64,000 bases of DNA from Bacillus sp. RO3 (GTDB lineage: Bacteria; Bacillota; Bacilli; Bacillales; Bacillaceae_B). Below are positions 17,061 to 26,835 of the stretch, piece after piece (within the stretch, counting starts at the first letter, position 1; each line of letters starts with the position of its first letter). Where the stretch lies: NCBI RefSeq assembly GCF_012911895.1, contig NZ_JAAXCV010000032.1, forward strand, positions 124,001 through 188,000, read 5' to 3'. Under the pieces are notes generated by a model. It made no database searches and was not told the DNA's origin. It saw nothing but the letters and a program-made list of their open reading frames with translations. The translations under genes were made by a program, and so were the position numbers.

Positions 17061-18239
17061 CTATTTGGACTTCGCTAATTTTTGTTCTTCTTTCTGGGCT
17101 TGTTGTTTTTGCGTCTTTCTTGAGAAGTCCGCAATCAGTTTGTAGTAAGCATTGGCCATCATCCAAATGCTTTCCTTCTCATCTTCAAAGAAGTCGATAT
17201 TGTATCCATCAAGATTGTTATTAAGCGTTTTGATATACTCTTTCAGAACACTTGATCCACCTCCGATGAAATAGCAGATCTCCGTCTGGGAGTTTTTCTG
17301 CCACATGTTGCGCAGGTGGCGGTATTGCTTCTTCGCCAGTTCAAGCATGATACGGTCCACGATATCATGTACGCTTGTACGACTTCCTTTCACCATAATG
17401 TGATTGCGATCATTTTTCTTCGTGATGATCTCCACAACATCTCGGCGACTGTCTAACTCGATACCATGTCTTGAACGGATTTCCTCACGAATCAATTCAA
17501 GGGATTCAGAAACTCCGAGGTTGAAGCCTTGAGCTTTATCATCGTCTACCTTTCGATCTTTAATGACCGCGATATCTGTCGATAAACCGCCTATATCTTG
17601 AATCAGGATACGTTTATCGATTAGATCTTTATTGATGATATTTAAATTGTTATCCATAACAAGATTGATGAAAGCAGCAAACCCTTCAGGATACACCTTC
17701 ACTTCGTCAAACTTAATATTCACTTTAATACCTTGATAACGTGGAGTGACGAGGAACTCGACCTGATGTACTGATCCTAATAATCTTGAACGATACCCAA
17801 CATCTTTTCCTTCCTTCACTTCACGGAGAGGAAGACCTGTACCCAACGTGTAGTTTGCTTCTATTACATTATTATTCTTCTTAAAATTAGAATCGTTGCG
17901 TGCTGCATCAAGGGCTATGGATGCAAACAGCATTACGAGTGTTTGATCTTCTTCTGATTTGCTGCTGCCCGGATCCAGTTCTGTAGAGTTATTGCTTTTT
18001 GTCGCAAGATTACCAACACGATAAATGGCATTGTTATCTTTCAGAGTAGGGGAGTGGACACGGATATGTATGCCGTCAAGTGGGTCTTGTGTATCCAGCT
18101 CCTCGATTCCGATTATCGGACGATCTTCAATATCCCTTGCGATGACGTTCGGAATATTCACCTCAGCGTCCATTTTTCCAAATATACCTTTAAGAGAATC
18201 ATTTCCAACGTCAATGGCTGCAATGCGAGAATTCGTCAT
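17061..18239 (-). CDS. ParM-like actin ATPase (plasmid-segregation type)
   Basis: A 392-residue actin-fold protein with the three nucleotide-binding signatures: phosphate 1 AAIDVGNDSLKG near residue 8, phosphate 2 IQDIGGLSTDIAVI near residue 212, and adenosine FIGGGSSVLKEY near residue 332. The N-terminal ALP/ParM-type domain and length fit ParM/StbA/Alp proteins, which form dynamic filaments that push DNA apart. I use ATG 18239, with AAAGG 10 bases upstream. It forms a two-gene unit with the ParR-like gene and is preceded by a hexamer array that looks like parC. Confidence 0.85.
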   Translation of the reverse strand: MTNSRIAAIDVGNDSLKGIFGKMDAEVNIPNVIARDIEDRPIIGIEELDTQDPLDGIHIRVHSPTLKDNNAIYRVGNLATKSNNSTELDPGSSKSEEDQTLVMLFASIALDAARNDSNFKKNNNVIEANYTLGTGLPLREVKEGKDVGYRSRLLGSVHQVEFLVTPRYQGIKVNIKFDEVKVYPEGFAAFINLVMDNNLNIINKDLIDKRILIQDIGGLSTDIAVIKDRKVDDDKAQGFNLGVSESLELIREEIRSRHGIELDSRRDVVEIITKKNDRNHIMVKGSRTSVHDIVDRIMLELAKKQYRHLRNMWQKNSQTEICYFIGGGSSVLKEYIKTLNNNLDGYNIDFFEDEKESIWMMANAYYKLIADFSRKTQKQQAQKEEQKLAKSK

Positions 18240-18371
18240 TAAAATCATCCTTTCATGTATGAGTAAGAATTTGTCAAAAAATTTAAACTCTTATTCCAAG
18301 AGTATACAATTTCTCGTCTTTGGTCAATCCTACTTTTCTAATGAATAGTAAGGTGAGTGGAGGGTGATAAT

Positions 18372-18508
18372 GTACACATTTTTGTATCGGTGTATACGTA
18401 AATTGTACACAACCTTATATATCAATAAGTGTACGGTTTTGTATACTTGTATACATTATTGTAAACAAACGTATACATAATCGTGCACAAGTATACGCAA
18501 TTGTAAAC
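18372..18508. repeat. Centromere-like (parC) array of GTATAC-type hexamers
   Basis: Hexamers matching GTAYAC or a near form start at 18372, 18384, 18392, 18405, 18431, 18441, 18449, 18461, 18471, 18483, 18491 and 18503; another perfect copy is at 18302. Spacings alternate near 12 and 8 (or 10), so equivalent units recur about every 20 bp, two helical turns. This lies upstream of the parM-like start, where ParR-binding iterons are found in ParMRC loci and also act as operator. The rest of the gap up to 18818 holds nothing I can support. Confidence 0.75.
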
Positions 18509-18818
18509 TTGTGCTTTTTTTACATATTCTTACTGCTTTTTGTGCTCTTTCTACTAAAATACAAAACTATGAAACTACCATTTTTTAGAAGAACCTACCT
18601 ATGCCATTTGAGTTTAAAAAAGGTTCACATGAGGGATAGAAGAGTTGAAAATAAAAGTCGGAATAAGAGGGATATAAATGAGTGGAGAAGGAAAGCAAGA
18701 CAAATGTGAGAAAAATGCAAGTCAAATAAGCCCCTCCAAGCCAGACTAATGGAATGGGGGGCAAAGGTTTATCGAGGCAGGTTTACCCTAAATCACTCTA
18801 GATTCACGTCAGATTGGT

Positions 18819-19829
18819 TTATATCGGCTTCTTCACCTCCACGACCACCTTACCCTTAGCCCTGCCTGTTTCAACGTACAGGAGGGCTTCCTGAGCCTCT
18901 TCAAGAGAATAAACCCGATCAATGACAGGACGAATCCGTCCTTTTTCAACCAATTGCTTGATCTTTGTCAATTGTTCTCCGCTCGGTTTCATGAATAAGA
19001 AGTGATAATCCACGCTGAATTTCTTCTCCAGCGCAGTTATGTTTCTGCTGACAAACGAAAATAGAAGTCTTTTTATGAAACCCATATTGTTTTCCACAGC
19101 AAATCTGCCGTTGGGTACTGCAGACACCGATACGATTTTTCCATGTGGCTTGAGTATCTGGAAGGAACGATTAAGGGAATCCCCGCCTAACGTATCGAAA
19201 ACGGCATCATAGCCCTTTAGGATCTCCTCAAATGGTTCTTTTCTATAGTTGATCACTTCGTCTGCTCCAAGGGATGACACCAAATCGTACCCCTTTTCAC
19301 TTGCCGTTGTGGCAACATACGCTCCCATTTCCTTCGCCAGCTGAATGGCAAATGTCCCGACGCCCCCTGCTCCTGCATGAATAAGGATTTTCTGCTCTGG
19401 TTTCAGCTGAAGAATTTCATTGAAAGCCTGCCATGTGGTTAAACCCACAAGAGGAAGGGATGCCGCTTCCACAAATGTAAGGTTATCAGGCTTCAATGCA
19501 AGATCGTCCTCATGAACAGAAAGGTACTCAGCGAATGTGCCGATTCGATTTTTACGAGGCCTTCCATACACTTCATCCCCAATCTTATATTTTTTCACCT
19601 TGGAACCTGTTTGAATCACCTTACCCGAGAAGTCGTTTCCCAACACCAATGGCATCTTGTAACTCAAGAGCAGTTTCACCTTTCCGTCCCTTATCTTAAA
19701 ATCGATTGGATTGATGCTCGCTGCGTGAATCTCGACTAATACATCCCTTTCTCCCACATTCGGAATAGGAAGGTCAGTGATTTCTAATGGTGTCGTTTTT
19801 CCGTATTGATTGATCGTCATTGCTTTCAT
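18819..19829 (-). CDS. Zinc-type alcohol dehydrogenase-like (quinone oxidoreductase family) protein
   Basis: A 336-residue medium-chain dehydrogenase/reductase. It has the N-terminal GroES-like domain and the NAD(P)-binding loop HAGAGGVGTFAIQLA near residue 150. The catalytic and structural zinc cysteines of alcohol dehydrogenases are missing, which places it with NADP-dependent quinone or enone reductases. It probably detoxifies reactive carbonyls or quinones in the cytoplasm. Monocistronic; ribosome binding site AGGAAGGATG. Confidence 0.85.
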   Translation of the reverse strand: MKAMTINQYGKTTPLEITDLPIPNVGERDVLVEIHAASINPIDFKIRDGKVKLLLSYKMPLVLGNDFSGKVIQTGSKVKKYKIGDEVYGRPRKNRIGTFAEYLSVHEDDLALKPDNLTFVEAASLPLVGLTTWQAFNEILQLKPEQKILIHAGAGGVGTFAIQLAKEMGAYVATTASEKGYDLVSSLGADEVINYRKEPFEEILKGYDAVFDTLGGDSLNRSFQILKPHGKIVSVSAVPNGRFAVENNMGFIKRLLFSFVSRNITALEKKFSVDYHFLFMKPSGEQLTKIKQLVEKGRIRPVIDRVYSLEEAQEALLYVETGRAKGKVVVEVKKPI

Positions 19830-20007
19830 TTAGATCATCCTTCCTCTTAAAGTTTAAGTGTTTAATCATATAAACGTATTATCTATACATTTTTCTCCCT
19901 CGTCAATAAACTTGTCCAAGAAGATCATTCCTTTTATTCGTTATATGGAAAAACCTTCGTCTTTCCTATACAATTTATGTAAATAGCTACATCTTGGGGT
20001 GATTTAC

Positions 20008-20697
20008 TTGTTCAAACTATTATTAATAGAAGATGATACTACTCTATTTAACGAAATCAAGGAGCGTCTTTCCCAGTGGTCCTATGATATATACGGTATC
20101 AATGATTTCAATCACGTTATGCAGGAATTTACAGAGGTGAAACCCGATCTCATCATCATTGATATTCAGTTACCGAAGTTTGACGGATTCCACTGGTGCC
20201 GAATGATCCGTACACATTCCAACGTGCCGATTCTGTTCCTATCCTCCCGTGATCATCCCACTGATATGGTCATGTCCATGCAGCTTGGGGCAGATGACTT
20301 CATTCAGAAGCCTTTTCATTTCGATGTCCTGATCGCAAAAGTCCAGGCAACTCTTCGGAGAGTATACAACTATAACACCGAACAGGTGACTATCAAGACA
20401 TGGTGCGGGGCAACCATTGATTTTGAACGCAACACAATCTCCAATGACCATGGTCTCATTGAGTTGACGAAGAACGAGATGTTTATATTAAGACTGCTGA
20501 TTGATCAGAAAAATAAGATTGTCAGCAGGGATGCTTTGATTAACAGCCTTTGGGATGATAAACGATTCATCAGCGATAACACCTTGACGGTCAATGTGAA
20601 CCGACTTCGCAAACGACTTGGAGAGTTAGAACTGGATCGCTTCATTGAAACCAAAGTCGGCCAAGGTTATCTGGCCATTGAAGAGGATTCGCCATGA
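20008..20697 (+). CDS. BceR-like response regulator
   Basis: An OmpR/PhoB-family regulator of 229 residues: receiver domain with acidic pocket EDD and phospho-acceptor in IIIDIQLPKFDG (about Asp51), then a winged-helix domain with LTVNVNRLRKRL. It pairs with the overlapping histidine kinase and the Bce-type ABC transporter downstream. Start is TTG at 20008 after TTGGGGTGAT. It is expected to activate the bceAB-like genes when the transporter signals peptide antibiotic. Confidence 0.92.
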   Translation: MFKLLLIEDDTTLFNEIKERLSQWSYDIYGINDFNHVMQEFTEVKPDLIIIDIQLPKFDGFHWCRMIRTHSNVPILFLSSRDHPTDMVMSMQLGADDFIQKPFHFDVLIAKVQATLRRVYNYNTEQVTIKTWCGATIDFERNTISNDHGLIELTKNEMFILRLLIDQKNKIVSRDALINSLWDDKRFISDNTLTVNVNRLRKRLGELELDRFIETKVGQGYLAIEEDSP

Positions 20698-21698
20698 TCC
20701 GTACATATGTAGGTGAACGAAAAAGCTGGATATCCTTCTTTATCGTCTACCACCTCTTATTGATTTTAGGCGCCTATATCGATGCAGCCATTCCCTTACA
20801 GCCGGTCCTTTATATGGTGTTTCTGTCGCTGCTCTTTTTCATCGTGTTTGTTTTTATTAGATACCAGAAGGAAACCCGATTCTATAAACGTCTGAAAGAG
20901 TGGGATCCTAATCTCAATGTTACAGGGGTGGATAACCCTGATACTCCATTTCAAGAAATCGTATCGGAAAGTTTATCAGAGCAGGCTAACCTTCTGAGAC
21001 AGACAGCCTCCGAAAATCGGATATTGCTGGAACAGGAAAAGGACGACCTCCTGTCCTGGATTCATGAAGTGAAGACCCCTTTAACAGCCATGCATCTGAT
21101 GATTGAACGCTTAGAGAATGAACCTTTAAAGGCTCCGTTAAAATACGAGTGGCTTCGGATTCACCTCCTTTTGGATCAACAGCTTCATCAGAAAAGGATG
21201 TTCTTTATGGAGAATGACCTATATATAGAGAACACCAATCTTGAAACCGTTATTTTCGAGGAAATAAAAACTTTGCAGTCATGGTGCATTCAAAAAGGAA
21301 TTGGGTTCGATATTCAATTGGATGAAACCAACGTGCTGAGTGATGCGAAATGGCTGGCTTTTATGATAAGACAGCTGTTAACAAATGCCATAAAATACAG
21401 CTCCAAATCCGATATCATTATAAAGAGCGGGTATCGGGATGGCAAAGTGACCCTCACAATCCAGGATTTCGGCAGGGGCATCGATTCAAAGGATCTCCCA
21501 AGGATCTTTGACAAAGGGTTTACCTCAACCATCGACCATCATGATCACTCCTCAACAGGAATGGGATTATACCTTACAAAAAGGGTATCGGAGTCTTTAC
21601 TGATTTCCGTCAAAGTCGAATCCGAGGGAGGAGAAGGAACCCAAGTCACCCTCACCTTCCCTCAGAAAAATGATTTCGTCCATCTTACCGGCGTGTGA
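20694..21698 (+). CDS. BceS-like intramembrane-sensing histidine kinase
   Basis: A 334-residue kinase with two membrane helices (about residues 14-31 and 39-57) and almost no extracellular loop, the hallmark of BceS-type kinases that sense through a partner ABC transporter. The H-box is SWIHEVKTPLTAMH, and N, G1 and G2 boxes follow (RQLLTNAIKYS, DFGRGI, STGMGLYL). It overlaps the regulator gene by 4 bases. Confidence 0.92.
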   Translation: MIRTYVGERKSWISFFIVYHLLLILGAYIDAAIPLQPVLYMVFLSLLFFIVFVFIRYQKETRFYKRLKEWDPNLNVTGVDNPDTPFQEIVSESLSEQANLLRQTASENRILLEQEKDDLLSWIHEVKTPLTAMHLMIERLENEPLKAPLKYEWLRIHLLLDQQLHQKRMFFMENDLYIENTNLETVIFEEIKTLQSWCIQKGIGFDIQLDETNVLSDAKWLAFMIRQLLTNAIKYSSKSDIIIKSGYRDGKVTLTIQDFGRGIDSKDLPRIFDKGFTSTIDHHDHSSTGMGLYLTKRVSESLLISVKVESEGGEGTQVTLTFPQKNDFVHLTGV

Positions 21699-21711
21699 CA
21701 AAAATGTCACA
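21694..21711. promoter_or_regulatory. Palindrome TGTGACA-AAAA-TGTCACA before the ABC transporter genes
   Basis: A perfect 7-bp inverted repeat with a 4-base centre overlaps the kinase stop codon and lies 87 bases before the ATPase start. A TATAAT -10 box is at 21763..21768 with no good -35, as expected for an activated promoter. It is the likely binding site of the BceR-like regulator (inference). Confidence 0.65.
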
Positions 21712-21797
21712 TGCCTTTCTATTTTGTTCGGATAATAAAAGGCAAAGCATCTTCCTGCTTTTTATAATGAAAGTATTAAATCAAAGGAGTTTTTCAG

Positions 21798-22559
21798 ATG
21801 ACGATATTAGAAGCAACGAAACTTTATAAAAGCTACGGGAATAAGTTCAATAAGCAGGAAGTCCTGAAGGGGATCGATCTATCCATTCAAAGAGGGGAAT
21901 TCGTTAGTATTATGGGAGCATCGGGTTCTGGGAAAACCACTCTTCTAAATGTCCTTTCCTCCATCGACAAAGTAAGTGAAGGATCGATTAAGATTGACAG
22001 CAATGAAATGACGATGATGAAAGAGAAGAAGCTCGCCGAGTTCCGCAAGAATCACCTGGGCTTCATCTTTCAGGAATATAACCTCCTCGACACCTTGACA
22101 GTAAAAGAGAATATCCTTCTGCCTTTATCTATCACCAAGACACCAAAAAACGAAGCCGATCAAAAATTCAGCGAACTTGCTTCAGAGCTTGGGATTCTTG
22201 AATTGAAAGATAAGTATCCAAACGAAATATCAGGCGGACAGAAACAGCGGACTTCCGCAGCCCGTGCCTTCATTCATGAACCGAGCATCATTTTCGCAGA
22301 CGAACCGACAGGAGCACTTGACTCAAAGTCAGCATCTGATCTATTGAACAAGCTGAGTGAGTTAAATCAGAAGATGAAGGCGACAATCGTCATGGTGACC
22401 CATGATCCCGTTGCTGCCAGCTACTGCAGTCGGGTGATTTTCATCAAGGACGGGCAAATCTATGCTCAATTAAATAAAGGTGAACAGGAAAGACAGCACT
22501 TCTTCAAGGACATCATGAAAACTCAAGGGGTGCTTGGCGGGGTGCAGAATGAATATTAA
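21798..22559 (+). CDS. BceA-like ABC transporter ATPase
   Basis: A 253-residue ATPase: Walker [10 protein letters not shown] near residue 39, signature EISGGQKQR near residue 143, Walker [12 protein letters not shown], and H-loop TH. It belongs to the MacB/BceA class that moves or releases peptide antibiotics from their lipid target at the membrane. The ribosome binding site AAAGGAG precedes ATG 21798. It overlaps the permease gene by 11 bases. Confidence 0.94.
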   Translation: MTILEATKLYKSYGNKFNKQEVLKGIDLSIQRGEFVSIMGASGSGKTTLLNVLSSIDKVSEGSIKIDSNEMTMMKEKKLAEFRKNHLGFIFQEYNLLDTLTVKENILLPLSITKTPKNEADQKFSELASELGILELKDKYPNEISGGQKQRTSAARAFIHEPSIIFADEPTGALDSKSASDLLNKLSELNQKMKATIVMVTHDPVAASYCSRVIFIKDGQIYAQLNKGEQERQHFFKDIMKTQGVLGGVQNEY

Positions 22560-24495
22560 TACCCTTATTTTCAGGAATCTGAAGAAAAATCTGAAGAACT
22601 ATTACCTTTATGTATTCGCATTAGTTTTTAGTGTCGCTCTATATTTCGCCTTTGTGACCCTTCAGTATGATCCATCCATGGATTCAGTAAAAGGAACCAT
22701 TAAAGGGGGCGCAGCCGTCCGTGCCGCTTCCATACTGCTTGTCGTTATCGTCTCGATCTTTCTTTTATATGCAAATACGCTTTTTATTAAGAGAAGGAGT
22801 AAAGAGATTGGATTATTTCAATTAATCGGGATGACAAAGAAGAAAATTTTCCGCATCTTAAGCATGGAGAACTTCATCCTTTATTTCGGGTCCATGATCC
22901 TCGGTATCTTAATCGGATTCTACTTCTCAAAGTTCATCATCATGATTTTATTTACCATCACAGGGGTCGAGGCGATTGCCACACTCCACTTCTCAACCCA
23001 GGCACTTATCCAGACCTTCCTTGTTTTCTGCGGGATCTACCTGCTGATCATGTTGATGAACTTTGTCTTTATTAAAAGGCAAAGTATCTTATCACTGTTC
23101 AGAGTCCGTTCATCAACGGAAACAAAAGCGAAAAAGATGTCCAGGTTGGAGATCATTATCGGGATTTTGGGGATCATCCTGATTGCCTCTGGGTACTACG
23201 TTTCTTCCAAATTGTTTGGGAGGGACTTCACAACCATGCCTCAGCTTTTTGGGGCCATGGTCTTCATTCTTGGCTCGGTAATTCTCGGTACGTATCTCTT
23301 TTATAAGGGTTCTGTTAGCTTTATTTTTCATGTCATCCGCAAGAAGAAAGATGGCTATCTGAATATCAACGAAGTCATGTCGCTCTCATCCATCATGTTC
23401 CGGATGAAATCAAACGCCTTATTGCTGACCATCATCACGACGGTATCGGCTTTGGCTATAGCGCTGTTATCCCTTAGCTATATCGGCTATTATTCTGCTG
23501 AGAAAACAGCCCAAAATAATGTTCCGACTGATTTTTCATTTACGAATAAACAAGATTTTAACCACTTTAAAGATGCCCTATTGGACAATGGCATCGAATA
23601 CAAGAAGGAAGAAATCGAGGTCATTGAAGTGTTGGTCAACCTGAAAGGCATTACAGACTCTGAATTTGGCGAACTGAACGGGTCACTCGACGCCATGACA
23701 AATGCCGTCATCAGCGAGAAGAGTATTGAGGGTGTCGATGTTAAAGAGGACGAAACGGTCTTTACAGGCTATAGTGACTTACTCCAAAAGATCATTCCCT
23801 TACATGATTCAGGTGTGATTGAGCTGAAAGGAAAAACGGAGGTCAGCAAGTTCAAGTACTTGGGAATGCGGGAGGAATACCCGATTTCATGGTACTTTAC
23901 AGCAGGTGGATCTCCTGTCGTAATCGTGGATGACCATGTCTTTAAACGCTTGAAGAATGATTTAGACCCTGCTATACAGAAGGAATCTTCTCTCTACATC
24001 GGGGTGACGATCGAACAAGAAAAAGATATCTTGAAAGCAAACGACCTCTTTCATGAGTTGCAACTGGATGACGGATGGGCAAACGATTCCCAGTACGATA
24101 TGAAAGCCGAACAGAAACAAAATATCGGACTTATCATGTTCATCGTCGGTTTCCTCGGTCTCACCTTCCTGATCACATCAGGTTGCATCCTGTACTTCAA
24201 GCAAATGGACGAAGGTGAAGATGAAAAACCGAACTATACCATTTTACGAAAACTGGGCTTCACTCAGGTTGATTTGGTGAGAGGAATTCAAGCCAAACAG
24301 CTTTTCAGCTTCGGAATCCCCCTTCTCATCGGACTGCTGCACAGTTATTTCGCCGTTCAATCCGGGTGGTTCCTGTTTGGAGGCGAAGTTTGGACCCCGA
24401 TGATCATTGTAATGGGGCTGTATACTGTACTGTACTCGATATTTGGTGTGTTGTCGGTGCATTATTATAAAAAGGTGATCAGAGAATCGCTATAA
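22549..24495 (+). CDS. BceB-like ABC transporter permease
   Basis: A 648-residue permease with ten predicted membrane helices and a large extracellular domain of about 210 residues between helices 7 and 8 (about residues 310-520), the design of BceB/VraG/PsdB. Together with the ATPase and the two-component pair it forms a detoxification module for bacitracin-like or lantibiotic peptides; the specific peptide cannot be predicted. Start ATG 22549 is chosen over an earlier in-frame codon because the family begins MNINTL-like and has a GGCGGGG site upstream. Confidence 0.92.
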   Translation: MNINTLIFRNLKKNLKNYYLYVFALVFSVALYFAFVTLQYDPSMDSVKGTIKGGAAVRAASILLVVIVSIFLLYANTLFIKRRSKEIGLFQLIGMTKKKIFRILSMENFILYFGSMILGILIGFYFSKFIIMILFTITGVEAIATLHFSTQALIQTFLVFCGIYLLIMLMNFVFIKRQSILSLFRVRSSTETKAKKMSRLEIIIGILGIILIASGYYVSSKLFGRDFTTMPQLFGAMVFILGSVILGTYLFYKGSVSFIFHVIRKKKDGYLNINEVMSLSSIMFRMKSNALLLTIITTVSALAIALLSLSYIGYYSAEKTAQNNVPTDFSFTNKQDFNHFKDALLDNGIEYKKEEIEVIEVLVNLKGITDSEFGELNGSLDAMTNAVISEKSIEGVDVKEDETVFTGYSDLLQKIIPLHDSGVIELKGKTEVSKFKYLGMREEYPISWYFTAGGSPVVIVDDHVFKRLKNDLDPAIQKESSLYIGVTIEQEKDILKANDLFHELQLDDGWANDSQYDMKAEQKQNIGLIMFIVGFLGLTFLITSGCILYFKQMDEGEDEKPNYTILRKLGFTQVDLVRGIQAKQLFSFGIPLLIGLLHSYFAVQSGWFLFGGEVWTPMIIVMGLYTVLYSIFGVLSVHYYKKVIRESL

Positions 24496-24498
24496 AGT

Positions 24499-24536
24499 AA
24501 AGAGCCATCCCGTTCATAATCCGGGATGGCTCTTTT
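24499..24536 (+). terminator. Terminator of the Bce module
   Basis: AAAGAGCCATCCCG pairs with CGGGATGGCTCTTT around a short loop, then T-rich sequence. Confidence 0.88.
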
Positions 24537-24549
24537 ATGTAGTCCGTTG

Positions 24550-24675
24550 TTACTTCCTTTTCTGACTCTTCATCTTGTTCATTTCAAGCTCGGCAGCATA
24601 TTCTTCCTGAGTCTTTCCTTGCTTGAAGCTCTCAGATTGAATTTTTTTGAATTTGTTATCATTTTGATTCGGCAT
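24550..24675 (-). CDS. Small 41-residue charged protein
   Basis: ATG at 24675 with a strong GGGAGGTG ribosome binding site. The product starts MPNQNDNKF and is a single charged helix (KQGKTQEEYAAELEMNKMK) ending in a basic tail. No membrane segment. I do not recognise a named family. It uses the Bce terminator in the reverse direction. Confidence 0.6.
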   Translation of the reverse strand: MPNQNDNKFKKIQSESFKQGKTQEEYAAELEMNKMKSQKRK

Positions 24676-24873
24676 GTCTACACCTCCCTGCATCCCTTAT
24701 AGTTTGTACGGATTGATGGAATTTATGCTTTATACCCGGTATTCCTAACGATAAGAGTTTCCTCCTTTTTCCTGGAGATATATTCGCTTTTAGAAGGTAA
24801 ACACAAATAACCCCAGGCAATAAGCTCGGGGTTATTCTATATGATTAAACTTAAAAATAAATAGGAGTCAACC

Positions 24874-26376
24874 CTAACTAAATGCCGGTTCTTTCTCGCT
24901 TAAACCGAGTGTACGAGTCGTTGAAGCATCAATTTCTTTAAAGAGTTCCGGATGTTGGGACAAAGAGACTCCGTAAGAAGGAATCATTTCTCTCAGTTTC
25001 GGCTCCCACTCTTCCATATGTTGGGGGAAACATTTACTGAACACTTCAAGCATCACGTGGACGGCAGTGGAAGCACCTGGTGATGCACCGAGCAAGGCAG
25101 CGACGGAACCATCAGTGGAACTGACGACTTCTGTACCGAATTGAAGTGTGCCCTTACCGCCAGTTTCAGTATCTTTGATGACCTGTACACGTTGTCCTGC
25201 CACTACGATATCCCAATCCTCGCTTTTGGCGTTAGGGATGAACTCACGCAGTTCTTCCATACGTTTTTCATTTGATAACAGCACTTGCTGAATCAAATAT
25301 TTCGTTAATGACATCTCTTTGACCCCTGCCGAGAGCATCGTAAGGACATTATTCGGTTTCACCGAACCGAGCAAGTCCATATTGGAGCCCGTTTTTAAGA
25401 ACTTAGGTGAGAATCCGGCAAACGGACCAAATAACAACGATTTCTTGTTGCCGATATACCTTGTATCTAGATGTGGTACGGACATTGGAGGAGCTCCAAC
25501 CTTGGCTTTTCCATATACTTTGGCATGATGTCTGGCCACTACTTCCGGATTGTTACAGACCATAAATAGTCCGCTTACCGGGAAGCCTCCAATATGCTTT
25601 GATTCAGGTATGCCTGTTTTTTGAAGTAATGGCAGGCTTCCGCCTCCACCACCGATAAAGACAAACTTTGCCGTGTGGTATTCAAGTCTCCCGCTGTTCA
25701 TATTATGCACTTTGACTTCCCACGATCCGTCGCTTGTACGTTTTAAATCCTTCACACTATGGTTATAGTTCATCTCGACATGTTGATTTTTTAAGTGTTC
25801 AAACAGCTTTCGTGTTAACGCTCCGAAGTTAACATCTGTTCCCGAATCGATTTTGGTTGCCGCTATTGGTTCCGTTGACGTACGGCCTTCCATGATGAGG
25901 GGGATCCATTCCTTCAGTTTCTCTGGATCTTCGGAGTATTCCATCCCATCAAACAGCGGGCTGCTTGTTAGCGCTTCCAAACGTTTTTTCAAAAACGCTA
26001 CATTTTTTTCACCCTGAACCATACTCATATGGGGGATAGGCATGATAAAGTCCTTCGGGTCACCGATCAGACCTCGGTTTACAAGGTAGGACCAGAACTG
26101 TCTTGAAAGCTGGAACTGTTCATTGATCTTAATCGCTTTGCTGATGTCCACTGATCCATCAGGTTTCTCTGATGTATAGTTGAGCTCGCACAATGCAGCA
26201 TGTCCCGTACCCGCGTTATTCCATTCATTCGAACTTTCTTCCCCTGCATCTGAAAGCTTCTCAAACACTTTGATATCCCATTCAGGCACTAACTCTTTCA
26301 GTAACGATCCCAGAGTCGCGCTCATGACTCCGGCACCAATTAAGATAACGTCTGTTTTTTTCTGTATGCTGCTCAT
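24874..26376 (-). CDS. mqo: Malate:quinone oxidoreductase
   Basis: A 500-residue FAD enzyme starting with the dinucleotide-binding motif [17 protein letters not shown] sequence ([14 protein letters not shown], about residues 10-23), then [12 protein letters not shown] and a C-terminal [10 protein letters not shown]. It oxidises malate to oxaloacetate at the membrane and passes electrons to quinone, independent of NAD. The leader upstream is structured. Monocistronic. Confidence 0.95.
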   Translation of the reverse strand: MSSIQKKTDVILIGAGVMSATLGSLLKELVPEWDIKVFEKLSDAGEESSNEWNNAGTGHAALCELNYTSEKPDGSVDISKAIKINEQFQLSRQFWSYLVNRGLIGDPKDFIMPIPHMSMVQGEKNVAFLKKRLEALTSSPLFDGMEYSEDPEKLKEWIPLIMEGRTSTEPIAATKIDSGTDVNFGALTRKLFEHLKNQHVEMNYNHSVKDLKRTSDGSWEVKVHNMNSGRLEYHTAKFVFIGGGGGSLPLLQKTGIPESKHIGGFPVSGLFMVCNNPEVVARHHAKVYGKAKVGAPPMSVPHLDTRYIGNKKSLLFGPFAGFSPKFLKTGSNMDLLGSVKPNNVLTMLSAGVKEMSLTKYLIQQVLLSNEKRMEELREFIPNAKSEDWDIVVAGQRVQVIKDTETGGKGTLQFGTEVVSSTDGSVAALLGASPGASTAVHVMLEVFSKCFPQHMEEWEPKLREMIPSYGVSLSQHPELFKEIDASTTRTLGLSEKEPAFS

Positions 26377-26404
26377 GATAACCTTCCTTACTCTTTATAT
26401 TTTC

Positions 26405-26491
26405 AAAAAAGAGTAAACGCTCCTGCTCAGGTCTCAATTAAAGCAAGGCGCCACCCTGGAACTCACTCTTTTCAGTTACAACTCTATTATA
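26405..26491 (-). promoter_or_regulatory. Promoter and structured 5' leader of mqo
   Basis: On the minus strand a TATAAT box (26491..26486) is followed by a leader in which AAAAGAGTGA (26472..26463) can pair with TTTACTCTTTT (26417..26407), closing a compact GC-rich domain that contains GGTGGCGCC and CCTGAGCAGG, and ending in TTTTTT. It could be an attenuator or a riboswitch-like element. I do not recognise a known class. The rest of the 26520..26780 gap shows nothing I can support. Confidence 0.4.
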
Positions 26492-26780
26492 GCCAATAAC
26501 ATGATTTAGGGATCTAAACATCTACCATTATCTGATAATTATATACTATTTAGAGCTTTTAAAAAAGTGCAAAGTCCGCTTTCAAAAGCCAAGAATGATG
26601 AAAATGTGCCGTCTATTAGCACTTATGCAGCCTTTTTTAAGTCTCCGGCCCTTATCAAATAAATTCTCTCTCTTAACATGACCATATCAGCTTTGACCTT
26701 ATCATGTCATGTTTATGAATATATCATGACTAAGAAGACAGTCCCTTATGTGGCTGATAGTTCAATATATACTCAAAACG

Positions 26781-26809
26781 AAAAAAAGCAGTACTGGTTA
26801 CAGTACCGC
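26781..26809 (-). terminator. Terminator of the YiaA-like pseudogene
   Basis: On the minus strand GCGGTACTG pairs with CAGTACTGC around a 4-base loop, followed by seven T. Confidence 0.85.
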
Positions 26810-26835
26810 CCCTGACTATTCTTCTCTTTCTCTAG

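Noticed and set aside
18372..18508. CRISPR-like array
   Set aside because: The repeated unit is only 6 bases, spacers are 2-7 bases and there are no cas genes; a centromere/iteron array fits better.
18509..18709. 66-residue frame after the hexamer array
   Set aside because: No ribosome binding site, compositionally odd, no recognisable domain.
26405..26480. T-box or SAM riboswitch before mqo
   Set aside because: GGTGGCGCC recalls the T-box GGGTGGNACCGCG but lacks the rest; no specifier stem and mqo is not a T-box target. S-box core motifs are absent.
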